The notes under the pieces were generated by a model. It was given only the letters and a program-made list of their open reading frames with translations. It searched no databases and was not told the origin of the DNA. A program made the translations under genes and the position numbers. A DNA stretch of 64,000 nucleotides from Sulfidibacter corallicola (GTDB taxonomy: Bacteria > Acidobacteriota > Holophagae > Acanthopleuribacterales > Acanthopleuribacteraceae): positions 1,674,001 to 1,738,000 of the forward strand of contig NZ_CP071793.1 in NCBI RefSeq assembly GCF_017498545.1, written 5' to 3'. Shown here in pieces: positions 11,601-19,600 of this stretch (position 1 is its first letter; each line of letters opens with the position of its first letter).

Positions 11601-14600
11601 CGATGTCGGCAGGGTGCGCACCGCCTACGACGTCTTCGGGCGGGCCACCCGCGTCGAGAAACTCCCCGAGGACCCGGCCAAGGCCGACGAGGGCGAAGAC
11701 GGCGCCGAGCCCGCCCTCGTGATCACCTACGAAAAGGGCAAGATCACCGTGGCGGACGGGTTCAAGGACGTCACGACCGTGACGCGCTGGTCCGACCCGG
11801 CGGGGCAGACGGTAACCACCACGGTGTCCGGCAGCGGCGTCGACAAGGCGCGCGAAACCGAGACTGCCACCACGGTTGCCGGCAGCCCGCGACGGCTGCG
11901 CGTGGTGACCGAGGAGAAGAGCGAGGGCCACACGGTGACCACCACGGCCGAGGTCAACGGACGCGGCGCCGTGGTCAAGGCCGGCTCGGGCCCGATCGAG
12001 GTGACCGCCGACGCGTTCAACAGCGCGGGCATGCCGACCCAGATGACGGTCGCCTCGACGCTGGGCGGCGGCCAGGCGAAACGGGCCCAGGCGGCCACCT
12101 CCGTGGCCTTTACATACGACCGCTACAACCGCGTCACGGGCGGGACCAACGCCCACGGGCTGGACTGGTCGGTCGACGGCTACGACGGGCGCTGGCGGCC
12201 CACGGGCACGACCGACACCCGCGGCCTCGGCACCCAGCGCAGCTACGACGACTGGCAGGACACCCTGCGCGCGGTGACCACCACCGAGCCCAACCGTTCC
12301 GGCAACGAGACCCTGACCCTGTTCAGCCGCGAACGGGAGGGCCAGGCGGGCATGTCGCTGCTGACCGAACGCGCCACCTCCTGGCTGGGCGCGACCACCG
12401 AGGTCACGCGGCACATCGCCAACGCGTCGGCCGGGGTCGACGTCACCCGCAACGGCAAGACCATGCGGGTCCGGCGCGACGCCGAGACCGGCGAGGTCCG
12501 AACGGTCGACGACTTCGAGAGCAACCGCACCCAAGTCGATCCCGAGCGTTTCGGCCGCCGGGTCCGGGCGACGCTACCCGACGGCGCCGAGCGTGAGCTA
12601 GAGCTGAATGGCTTCGGCCAGCCGCGGGCGTTTCGCGACAACGGCGTGACTACGCGCGAGTGGGTGCGCGACGCGCTGGGCCGGGTCGACGAGGTCCGCA
12701 CGCCCGACCGGGTCTACGACTTCGCCTACAGCGCGGAGAGCCAGGGGCTGGCGTCGATCACGGGCGGCCGCCACGACCTGAACTTCAGCAACTGGAGCCC
12801 GTTGGGTCAGGCGCAGACCATCGAGATCGGCGACGTGGCGCGGATCGAGGTCCAATACCATCCGGGCGGCCGGCCGAGCTGCGCGACCCTGACCCGCAAG
12901 GGCGGACTGCCGACCCAGATGAACTACAACGCCCACGGCGACCTGGTGGGGCTCAAGCGGGGCAACCAGCCGCTGACCGAGTACAGCTACAACCGCTGGG
13001 GCGCGGTGGCGAGCATGACGGTGGGCAACGGCCAACCGCTGCAGGTCTTTGGCAGCGGCGACAGCGCGACCGTCAACCTGCCGGGCGGGGTCACGGCCGA
13101 CATCGACCCCGAGGGCCGGCTGTCACAGGTGACCTACCCGGGCCTGGCCACCAAGGAATACGGCTACGACGGCCTGGGCCGAACGACTCGGGTAACGATC
13201 GGCGGGGTCCTGCTGCGGCGTTACCAATACGGCCAGGGTCGGTTGGAACAGATCACAGCGGGCGAGCCGGGCAGCGAGGAAGTCTACGTCTATGGGTACG
13301 ACGCCGACGGCCGCCTGACGAGCCTGACGCGCGATGGCGTCGCCTGGGGAAGCTGGACCTACCCCGACCTGGCGGACCTGCGCCAACAGGAGGGACTGGC
13401 CGATCCCAACCGGATGCAGCGCTACACCGACCCCAATGGCGTGACCCAGTCGTACGGCTACGAGGACGGCCAGGTCACCCTGATCGACATCGCCCAAGGG
13501 CCGAGCTTCCAGATGGTCTACGACGCGGGCGGCAACCAGACCCAGATCCGCGCGATGGGCATGGAGGCGACCTTCACCGAGTGGGTCAACGGCATGCCGA
13601 CCCGGATCGCCTGGGGCGACGGCACCACCTTCGATTTGAGCCAGGACGAAAAGGGCCAGCTCGACACGATCACGGGTGATGGCGGAGTCTTCCTACTCGA
13701 CCTCAACTGGGAGGATGTCCCCCGCGAGGGCCTGTGCAGTGAAGCGGGCGAGGCGGGCCCACCGGACAAGAAGATCAGCAAGGTGACGCGCAAGGCGCCG
13801 GGCCTCGAAGAGACCTGGGAGCCCGCGTACACCGAGGCGCAGCAGCTCCAGTCGATCCAGATCACGCACACGGGCGGCCAGGGAACGGCCACCGTGACCG
13901 AGAGCTACGGCGAGGTGCGGAACCAGCTTCTGGGCGGCCTGACCCGGGTGTTGAACGGCACGGTGGTGCGCGACGATGTCTTCACCCACGACGCCACGGC
14001 CGACCACCGCCGGGTGGGCAGCGTGGCGGGCATGGGCGGGGTCGATGTCTATGCCTACGATCCGGTCCTGGGCAACCTGATGCGGATCGACACCCGCGAC
14101 GGCCGTGTGCGGGAGTTCGCGTGGGACGGCTTTCGGCGCCTGACCGAGATCCGCGAGGACGGCCAAGTTTTGGGTGCGTACGCCTACGACCACCAGAACC
14201 GCCGGATCCGGGCGGCGACGCCGGCGAGCGACGTGCCGTTGGTGTTCGCATGGCACGGCTCGCGGGTGATCGCGATCGGCCAGCAGCGTGGCACGGCGGA
14301 GACGCCGCGCATCGCGTGGACGCACGCCATCGGCCAGGGCCCGCTGGGCCCGGCCTTCCTGAAAGATCTCACGGGTGGTGGCCACGACTACTACATCGCG
14401 ACCGACCACCTGGGCACGCCCTACGCGTACAAGCACGTGGCCAGCGGGACGGTGTACCTCGGCCCGTTGACGCCTTGGGGCGAGCGGGTCCAAAGCCCAT
14501 CGCTGGGAGCACAGGCGGGTGTGGTACCGGACAGCGTCTTCGCCAGCGCCCCACTGGGCCTGGGCGGCCACCTGGTCGACTGGGAAACCGGCCTGACGCA

Positions 14601-15855
14601 GATGCACCACCGCTACTACGACGCAAAGCTGGGCCATTTCCTCAACCCCGACTTTCGCGAGCCGAACCTCTACGACCCCACCACGGTCAAGGAGCCCTAC
14701 GCCTACGCCGCTGGAAATCCGATCCTGTTCTGGGACCCGGATGGTCGACGCGTCGTATTCCTAGGTCAAGACTCCAATGGATTCGGTTGGATGGGAATCT
14801 TGTACACCCTGAACGGTTCGCCCCAAATCGCCTTGATCTCTAGATTGGAATGGGAAATGGCCATGAAAGGACAGGGTCAACCCATCGGCAATATGAAATT
14901 TGTCGGTACTGACACCGATGCGTTTTGGGTGCGAACCGAGTTCCTGCAATACCAAATCCTTGAGCAAATGCATGGGTACGGGGGAGGCGTCGAGATCTTA
15001 CCCGATCCGATGAAACATTTTAAGCGCGATGCTATGCTATTTACCGGTGCTGCAGCCGTGGCTCCGTTTGCAATCGGTGCAATGATTGTTGGGTTGCCCG
15101 CTGAAGCAACTATTGGGATTGCCGCCGCTCACCTAGGTTCCTTTTCCATGGCTGCCGGTACAACACTACCTGTTGCCTTTTTTACCGATCTAGGAAAAGG
15201 CACAAGCTACACCCCAGACGTGATCGATGCCTTGAAGATGACTGCGGGGGTTCAAACTGGCCATACACTTGGTCATTCGATGGGCGCTGGATTCGCTGGG
15301 GAAGGTTCCGCAGCATGGCGAGGATTTCGGCTTGGCTCGAATCGTAACTTGAAAATTACTAACCTAACGGACGAATCGATCATGATCGACAACAATATCG
15401 TTTCAGCCTTACAAAAATACGAGGCGACAGGACAAACACTTCAAACTGGCGAGCAGGCTGCTTTAAGGCATCTTGATGATATGGCCCTGAGTGGAAGGTG
15501 GGATCTTCGCGTTTCAGAAACCGCATTCAGAGAAGGTGGGTATATAAATCAAGGATTCCCGATTTCAGTCTCTAGGAACTCTAGAGAGTACCAGGATTTA
15601 TTAAAGGTCTTAGAGAATGTGAACTTAGGTCAGAAGAAAGGCTTTAATGACCGTCTGATCGTTGCCGATGCATTTTTTGCTAAAGGCACCTCGAAGGTCT
15701 TTATGTCTGCTGATAAAAAAATCATAAACAAACTCTACTTGCTTACTGGAAACAATCCCGCCAAACTTGGTCGTTCAATCACTTCTGCCTTCCCTAAGGG
15801 ATTCAATGTCACCATAAACAATCGCACAATTACCGTGATTCCGTCGGTTTTTTAA
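2674..15855 (+). CDS. Giant secreted RHS/YD-repeat polymorphic toxin protein
   Basis: The protein has 4393 residues. The start at 2674 (GAGG about nine bases upstream) gives a clear signal peptide, with hydrophobic core LIPGLLLLLGPAWAAFAQ. Residues about 285-360 resemble a carboxypeptidase-regulatory-like beta domain. Residues about 830-925 and 1460-1570 resemble SbsA/Big-type Ig domains, each with a strand ending in FSHA or FSEP. From about 2670 to 3850 run many YD repeats (YDGLGRL, YDIWGRV, YDAGGN). The RHS core follows: TDHLGTPYAY, a cage-closing segment with HRYYDAKLGHFLNPD, and DPDGRR at about 4021-4026. RHS cores form a shell that encloses the variable C-terminal tip, which begins just after this motif. 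No VgrG, PAAR or type VI gene is nearby, so Sec-dependent export with an Ig-domain stalk is inferred. The YD part is very GC-rich and the tip is clearly AT-richer. Confidence 0.93.
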   Translation: MFAKRLIPGLLLLLGPAWAAFAQETITIALDDTPRFRAAATATLSGTVTPVEASLSLDGAVLALDGNGRFSYDVTLTEGLNTFFLIAAVDGLPEARLKRDLFRDTVAPVLAISDPLPDLPTNRTSLHIIGEADDALSKPVSLTRDGQPVTVLGGRFYDRDVPLQPGANTFHYTLTDAAGNTAKQSLTVHHKTEPPTIDLTAPGSVDARGSFDIAVSFEPASEIVSVRVYLNADLVREASDGSTLQQTFQDDGSRAGHQLRIEVRDAYGNQAQLERDLPVAHPNFVHGLVLDSETSRPLAGVTVQLASPAAATTAVTDPAGHYVAYLAGSPITARVIDPTYVPITRTLDVPPAGGARLFDLRLTRRGPPHSTAQVFDDPFLRLQFVSGFSGTARVTPLRTQALPALLPLGYAPLRAFELADATGSGPLQAQLRRPPRELPPATEVLLLRQDGDGWRVSERLTAGGTRIDATWPTAGNGVYAAVLRDTRFVTETPAVGSFLIRQNHAWIARADTADAVAFPRMVSLLDTPRTLLRFLAHGHHPSGAFARLRAREHHTYFDGQHLFPDYLLDVTCYYYGENLDGRAKLVGRLPIEARGEITRGHTRAASIKFYLEGGSPPLGGFRYDAVHDLGPLQLDFGPQPVYPRAVRTRLADISDVPTPAGAERLTSFTLTVGRELDASPSIRFQHGAREALVLLRRQDAATWVYAGRLRFVDGAWQAAPEDVDVTTTGAYALVALPFSITELRGQVTFAASPVAEVTLQTEVHPWRATSVADGGFRFAVVRWNHPQNVDAYDPATTRSAQLHLADTSADDLRDGLDLALQAPDFRLVEHQPAANQVHVSRHEIPSLTFSHALGGSVDDWTQAITLQSGGTTVPLRIQREADYRTLTLNPQAPLSDDTEYTVTVGTGLLSQHGHPLVSAASFSYRTADRSAVGTLDLKKFYLTASGDDLVVHAPADAYPARSQIRLINRHTAATVTDTMLGGDYQRGIAGDIGDRIQVAVTRPDGQTASIELDSIRTGPGQVILGGQPFVLDLGDGTTLHVERVLDGVGREVRFALADEAEVRAELAKVPRHGDDPFGTFYGGLRITPLDGGPVPRLAGRFQLDLDPATIGTTMLAFVALQPEVPFPANPLEPETLTPHTFATLADAVAVRDGQLGSATKRTRTKRFGGRIAASLGQAYARLYGLFHTDSTSFIFGQSLRQDVRDIVADDYGNLMWVEPPPSWFNPDRYTRAGTPYYPCQNIYFYQRFGDGENAFFKPLGLTGPLADGDFLAEPDPGQPTILAMDPVTHRLTLLELRPSSASYLLAGSRAYRATAWLRWPKQGGAGSDAELELDWRVVTLDGDEPVVHAGLTETFRQTGKLLLDPGQTEGKTPQIQVTIKADQPLKHAVAKIPEVDWNETVTRDTRHDAITVLLPATAYGTERKLDVALTVVDGFDQSQDVYKRVWLVRPDQAAGIPNVAPAVLASTPQDKGTDVLIADPLYLEFSEPVRNVGPATVTLTPDGGDPVTLAFSDANGLPVEAATEVRLLTVQPTEALKLDTRYTFDVRGVRDQENRTLLQPADTTASGTEPAKDHYRIQFRIQTSRPQTVVPEAGDLRAYAGLRNLLVGLDGITNPDGIASGFKLRVYDTDTRHAEPRLLTEYREAIRAPGMLAPNLVLITKEALAAAPGAEVFAIERDNRERLRALPAGTLLVVQYYSFAQHSYVLMFLHYDGATFEEKGHFRVPTTGTQGGFAAIGPYLILGDFDLTEAGPVGTATVHDVRQYLERLANVDPATLQDSLGGGRHFHAWQQTKPVGHYANPRGVVRLAPFLHQTEDGLVPAFAAAAFGYPGLNAIVPQASDLLPPDHPPYDRRALAKTVWPHRAGTQIGPGEPGRFGVSRLRCAVVEAFPTQSALGETLTRDIAIFGERGLDQDGSLYIYEVPEKTDLEQATPPRFTLHLPGGFLGLAADRAHGLVAVRTRIGNEEVGVGVLDLRALYARGWAQGVSQWTLDQAFAEEMFLTWIDGDADQAPVGRQLFMHDGALYWSLSDERLRRLPLANNPYRTFGWLTYDLARWQAGTARHDTSGRIRDPQGMLTHQPYGVLYATDLDVEGEVPAGGTGEAQTELAFTVEMGTFEVEVFAQESLKLVYRLEGESGAAEVVHEVKDAKARTLVGFDTRKLNVEIQNQAKALREHGFLKGEVALTLTRQGTTVMQRTLPFLVAWHSVPTRYVDDLRFHGGLDLLTGSPELHQTDLAVSTRDARLDLSWRRSFHRDYAFGSGPYGVGMLDGARLYQAMPVWWRPQDVAAVDGAAPEPGEGGTATKSEGSIARDFTGAKVHQRLIFEQPGQFQIQAGLAEDGDQVGVRNDALSQVRRFPDRGPWHLIHRGNVVYKLRSKLRWPEYRDLLGQINEKTRASDETDRLRFPLMRFPGSMQAPGALYGEVRLTERVDYPWKNRMAAEDAARFPTELWDAPNDRGGRRTVDRTWKRNPVGTVIETQTMQTRSIRGTYAYTDDGYLARVELNQTSGGGTPRGYTLTWSEPVAEVGQLKLRRLVKVEALHAGDDDVVFESRYPENSLAASHLGDGYCLQSLDVTRDGTSGRVVSVALPGCGEVPELRRTFATVGGTRLSSGYTFAGVDATHTFSRTWERRKLDGFRFDPDQGGTAVAMGGSILPIHQWLLTGDGFGDQTFDYDGLGRLTAHLIHGASQRWTYQAAPWWIETPATTTDPVGGTLRYDVTQAFLRVSDANASGEGGTSATHTTFFSTSGVPILTEDLVGRIQGGTASVHYRPSDKDLDADAFSVRTLNLPGTGKAMTERRLNPFGDVTEETHLDVTNRFTYDGLGRLDTATDVTLGRTLNLDYEVVAGQGPRVAVVDQSTEVTTETDYDIWGRVTAQRRTAPDPRNQAYTYDALGRLARTTDTQTDQTETYTYFGTTSLPTRIVTGQGGTSLTTAYNVVQGGEGPVVQGMTVQAEGESYAEHLVTDALGRVVETQMADVGRVRTAYDVFGRATRVEKLPEDPAKADEGEDGAEPALVITYEKGKITVADGFKDVTTVTRWSDPAGQTVTTTVSGSGVDKARETETATTVAGSPRRLRVVTEEKSEGHTVTTTAEVNGRGAVVKAGSGPIEVTADAFNSAGMPTQMTVASTLGGGQAKRAQAATSVAFTYDRYNRVTGGTNAHGLDWSVDGYDGRWRPTGTTDTRGLGTQRSYDDWQDTLRAVTTTEPNRSGNETLTLFSREREGQAGMSLLTERATSWLGATTEVTRHIANASAGVDVTRNGKTMRVRRDAETGEVRTVDDFESNRTQVDPERFGRRVRATLPDGAERELELNGFGQPRAFRDNGVTTREWVRDALGRVDEVRTPDRVYDFAYSAESQGLASITGGRHDLNFSNWSPLGQAQTIEIGDVARIEVQYHPGGRPSCATLTRKGGLPTQMNYNAHGDLVGLKRGNQPLTEYSYNRWGAVASMTVGNGQPLQVFGSGDSATVNLPGGVTADIDPEGRLSQVTYPGLATKEYGYDGLGRTTRVTIGGVLLRRYQYGQGRLEQITAGEPGSEEVYVYGYDADGRLTSLTRDGVAWGSWTYPDLADLRQQEGLADPNRMQRYTDPNGVTQSYGYEDGQVTLIDIAQGPSFQMVYDAGGNQTQIRAMGMEATFTEWVNGMPTRIAWGDGTTFDLSQDEKGQLDTITGDGGVFLLDLNWEDVPREGLCSEAGEAGPPDKKISKVTRKAPGLEETWEPAYTEAQQLQSIQITHTGGQGTATVTESYGEVRNQLLGGLTRVLNGTVVRDDVFTHDATADHRRVGSVAGMGGVDVYAYDPVLGNLMRIDTRDGRVREFAWDGFRRLTEIREDGQVLGAYAYDHQNRRIRAATPASDVPLVFAWHGSRVIAIGQQRGTAETPRIAWTHAIGQGPLGPAFLKDLTGGGHDYYIATDHLGTPYAYKHVASGTVYLGPLTPWGERVQSPSLGAQAGVVPDSVFASAPLGLGGHLVDWETGLTQMHHRYYDAKLGHFLNPDFREPNLYDPTTVKEPYAYAAGNPILFWDPDGRRVVFLGQDSNGFGWMGILYTLNGSPQIALISRLEWEMAMKGQGQPIGNMKFVGTDTDAFWVRTEFLQYQILEQMHGYGGGVEILPDPMKHFKRDAMLFTGAAAVAPFAIGAMIVGLPAEATIGIAAAHLGSFSMAAGTTLPVAFFTDLGKGTSYTPDVIDALKMTAGVQTGHTLGHSMGAGFAGEGSAAWRGFRLGSNRNLKITNLTDESIMIDNNIVSALQKYEATGQTLQTGEQAALRHLDDMALSGRWDLRVSETAFREGGYINQGFPISVSRNSREYQDLLKVLENVNLGQKKGFNDRLIVADAFFAKGTSKVFMSADKKIINKLYLLTGNNPAKLGRSITSAFPKGFNVTINNRTITVIPSVF
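14752..15855 (+). other. C-terminal toxin tip of the RHS protein, PIN-like RNase candidate
   Basis: This is the part of the RHS protein after the DPDGRR motif, about residues 4027-4393. Base composition falls sharply here, the usual sign of an exchangeable toxin module. A Gly/Ala-rich hydrophobic stretch at about 4115-4165 could be a translocation segment. The last 160 residues have a PIN-like pattern: a strand ending in Asp4239 (IMIDNNIVSALQ), then NDRLIVADAFFAKG with Asp4326, then a strand and Asp4347 (FMSADKKIINKLY). PIN domains are metal-dependent RNases that use such spaced acidic residues. The assignment is pattern-based and untested; another nuclease fold is possible. Confidence 0.55.
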
Positions 15856-15867
15856 TGAGGTACGAAA

Positions 15868-16272
15868 ATGGGGATGTTCGATTATTTTGCCGGCCCACTT
15901 AGGTGTTCTAGCTGTGGAGTAGTAACAAGAGATGAAACTACCAACATGCAAATAAAAATTCGAAAATCACCCAATCTCCAAATATTTCGGATCAGAGATC
16001 AATTAGAACACCTGAACCCATTTGAGGATAGTGGATACTACAAAATACAAAATCCAAGCGGATCAACAATTAATCTCCTAGAGACTTGGGACTGCCCTCA
16101 TTGTCATACTTCTTTTCAGTGGGCTAAAATCACTATCGTTAATTGGGTAGTTCATGAAATATGCGAATCTAATCTCACTCCGGAAACGTTGAGAGGCATC
16201 CACTACATTAGTGATGAGGTCGATTATCTTCTTGAAGAAATGCCATTTTTGAAAGCGATGATACAATCATAA
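15868..16272 (+). CDS. Small two-CxxC protein, candidate immunity protein for the RHS tip
   Basis: This 134-residue protein starts 12 bp after the RHS stop, with GAGG just upstream, and shares the AT-richer composition of the toxin tip. Two pairs of cysteines (C13/C16 in CSSC, C76/C79 in CPHC) could form one zinc ribbon. I do not recognise a family. A small gene directly behind an RHS toxin module, with the same foreign-looking composition, is normally its immunity gene, acting in the cytoplasm by binding the tip. That role is inferred from position alone. A zinc-ribbon immunity protein would be unusual. Confidence 0.6.
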   Translation: MGMFDYFAGPLRCSSCGVVTRDETTNMQIKIRKSPNLQIFRIRDQLEHLNPFEDSGYYKIQNPSGSTINLLETWDCPHCHTSFQWAKITIVNWVVHEICESNLTPETLRGIHYISDEVDYLLEEMPFLKAMIQS

Positions 16273-16671
16273 GAATGAGCATGAGTTTTTTTGAAATCTC
16301 CTGCAGGCGTGCTCATTGACAACTATAGATCGGAAAATTGTCAGAATCAGCTTGGTAAATGGGTGGCTCCAGCGAAGTGAAGTCTGCTCGTTGGGAAGAC
16401 CGAGTAGCCGGAGTTCTCAGCACCATCAACCACCAAGATCCTTGAGACCCTGATATGACGAGTCCGAAAGAATATTTCTACATGTGTTCGCGGAAAAATT
16501 GTTTGCGACAGGATTGGCCTTCCTGCGTGCCAGGATAGGTTTCGCGCCCGCTGGGCCAGAATTTTCCGCTTCAGGTCCCGGGGGCCAGGACCTCGGCGGG
16601 ATCGGGAACGCCAACTCAGGGTAGGCCAGGGGTACCGGCGCGAGTGCGACGGTGGTCGAGGCCCGCCCGGC
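16273..16671. other. Non-coding gap between convergent genes
   Basis: About 400 bp lies between the candidate immunity gene and the end of tubulin-like gene B. A short inverted repeat (ATGAGCA at 16275, TGCTCAT at 16310) encloses a T-run but lacks a proper terminator layout. I see no gene and no clear terminator. The base composition returns to the GC-rich norm across it, so it probably contains the edge of the exchangeable RHS tip module. Confidence 0.4.
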
Positions 16672-19600
16672 TCAGGACGGTTCCGGGGTATGGGGCGTGG
16701 CCTCTTGCTCGAAGAGGGCGATCGATCGCACATAGGCGAGGAGATCCCACAGGTTCGCGTCTTTATCCGCCAACTCCGCCTGGGCCTTCAGCGATCGAAC
16801 CAAGGCTTCGAACGGTAGGCTTTCCTTCGAGGCGGCCTCGTTCGTGGCTTCTTCCAAGTCATCGAGGGGAAGCGGCAGGTTCTCCAGGTCGCGGCCGCGT
16901 ACGAATTGGTCGAATGCGCCGAACAGGGGCGTTCTCGGAGGGGTCTGAACGTCGCACTTTCGCCAGAGCGGATAGACCTGGCTCCATTGGTCTTCGGGGC
17001 CGGCATGCGCATCGGCGGCGACCGCGGGCGCGATCACCAGAGAAATGTCCCTTGGCGCGCCGACCCACCCGTGCTCGATGAATCCGTACAGCAGGGCTCT
17101 GGCGAAAAGGGCCACGCGGCTTTCGGCCTCCAGGTACCCGGTGAAGGCCGGCCCCAGCGGCCTGAGTGCATCGACGGATTCGATGAGTCGCTGCTCCAAG
17201 ACGAGGGCGCGACGCTCGGGTCGGAACACGTGTAGGCCAAGGCGCACATGGGCCGGAAGGTTGTAATAATCCTTCTGTAACCGCTGGTAGGGCTTCAGGG
17301 ACGGCAAAGGCAGCGCGTCGATCGAGGTAATCGCCGAAAACACGTGTGGATCGCGAAAGGTACACCGACAAAGGTGCTGCTTCTTGGCGAACTCGGGCTC
17401 CAACGCTTCCTGAAGTCCGGTGCAGAAGTCGCTCTCGTTCAGGTTGAGATGCATGTGGAAACCGTGGCGAGGGGCCAGGTTGCGATCGAAACGCACCATG
17501 GGGTAGGCCTTCCGGAACAACTCTCGAGCCAGGTGTTGCGGTGACGGCTGGCGCGCGGCGAGGTATGGGGTGATGTCCGTGTGGCACATGTCCCGCGTCA
17601 GGATATCCGCCAACCGCGTGAGCGCCTCCACGTGTTCCTCGACCCGCTCGGGGCTGGGGCTCAGCGTGTGGTGCCGGTCCGTCACCCACGTCAGTTTGAC
17701 CAGGGGCTGTCTATCTTCCGCGGAAAGATGCCACACCAAGCGGTGGAGGTTTCCGTAGCAACCTCGATCGCCCAAGTACGCCTGGTAAAGGCGCTCCTCG
17801 AGTGCGTCCGAGTAAAGGTACTCGCGGACCGCGATGTCCAGGTCCGCCGCGCGTTGCTTTTTCAAGGCCTCTTCCCGTTCGGCGAGCACGGTGATCAAGG
17901 GCGTGCGTCGCGCGTCCTCGGTCTTTTCGGGGGGACCGACGATCGGCTCCACATAACGCGCCAGTTGCACGCGGATGGCCTGCACGATGCGTTGAAATTC
18001 TTCGATCAAGTCGGCGCCGAGATCTCGAAATTTGATTTGCTGCAGGTCGGGCTGGCTTTGCAGGCAAAGGTCCCGCAGCCTGTCCAGCGATGACGCCAAG
18101 GCTTCCAAGAGAAGGACCGTATCGCGGAATCTGGGAGCCGCAGTGCCCGATTCCACCGCGCCTCGGGTGTTGTTGAGCCAGTGCATTACGTTGCGCGAGA
18201 GTGACCATTGAAAGTTGAGCCTGTGGCTTTGTAAAAAATCTTGGGGCCGCTTGTGGGCGCGATCGGCTTCGAGGATCGCAAACAGCAGAAGAGGGTCGGT
18301 TCTGTTGACGGCCTGCATGATTTCTTGAATGGATCCGTTGGGTCCTTCCGCGGCGAGAAAGGTGTCCAACTGGTCGCGGATTTCCTGCATGTCCGATGCG
18401 CTCGGTTTCACGAATCCCCAACCCCCACCGGGTTTGGACTCCACCTGAAAATAAAAGGCGAGGAATTGGCGTGCGAAGCGAAATCGGAAGAGGGTCCAGT
18501 ATTGGTAGATGGGTAGCCGAACGGTGAAACTGCCCATGGCGGAGATCACTCCGTGACCGCCGGCCTCTCTTTGGATTTGGTGCGACATGCGTTGCTGTTG
18601 CCAATGATGATCGAAGGCGCCGCCCGGTTGCGTGTAGAGGAAGCTGTGGAGCACATCGGCCATGGTCGGGTAAAGTGCCCGCTCCGGAGGTAGTTGGTGC
18701 ACGGGAAAGCGCTCGCGATCACTGTCGAACAGCGTGACATGGTCCCAGATCGTGGTTTCCCAGGGTCCGTTCAAGGGTGAGTTAGGATCCGAAGCATAGC
18801 GTTCGCGATGGTCGATGCCCTCGTTCAGGAGGAATCGGTCGAGTTCGCGCAAGGTGGCGAAGCTGTTGGCTCGGGTCAGGCTCAGGTTGTCGGACTGAGA
18901 CTGGAATCCGGTCGCGGTTGCCAGAAGGGCGTGATTGGTCAAACCCGGCATGCCCAGGTCGCGGGCCACGCGCTTGGTCAAGTGGCCCAGATCGGCGAGC
19001 ATGGCGCTGCCGGTACCGCCGCAGTCGGAAGCCACGCAAAAAACCTTCGGCGCCTTTCCGCGTTCGGCCTGGTGCACGGCCGTCAGGGCCTGGGTGAGAG
19101 AATGCCAGATGCGACTCTCTTCGGTTCCTTTTTCCAGGTCCAGAAAGAGCGCGAGCCGACCCAACGGGCGTCGTTGGCCGGTACCCTTGGAGATGAGCAG
19201 TTCCTGATCGGCGAGGGTCGTGAACAATTCGCGCGGCCACCAACGCGCGATGCCCTCGTGCAAAAACCCGCCCTTGCCGCGCAGCGCGTCGAGATACGCG
19301 GTCCCCAACTCCGATTCTCGATGAAGGATCACACATTCGTCCGAGGTCAAGGCCACGCCGCCGACGCGGACCTCCATGGCCCGATCTCCCCGAATTTCCT
19401 GGTCGCAGGTATCCAGCAGCAAGAAGCGCAGGGTGTTCGGTACCTTGCCGAAGTTGGTCTCGATGATCGCTTTCTTGAGAAAGGTGAGGACCCAGCGCCC
19501 GGTTCCGCCCAATCCGACGACCAGCGTGGGCGCGGTGGGACGAATGAACGATTCCGGCTCGAAATGCGGCAGGAGATCGGGCGGTGGCGTGAGTGGTGGA

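Noticed and set aside
7744-12534. A 1596-codon open frame on the minus strand, antisense to the RHS gene
   Set aside because: The DNA here is very GC-rich, which keeps antisense frames open. The translation is low-complexity (Gly, Val, Ala, Arg, Asp) without motifs, while the plus strand encodes clear YD repeats.
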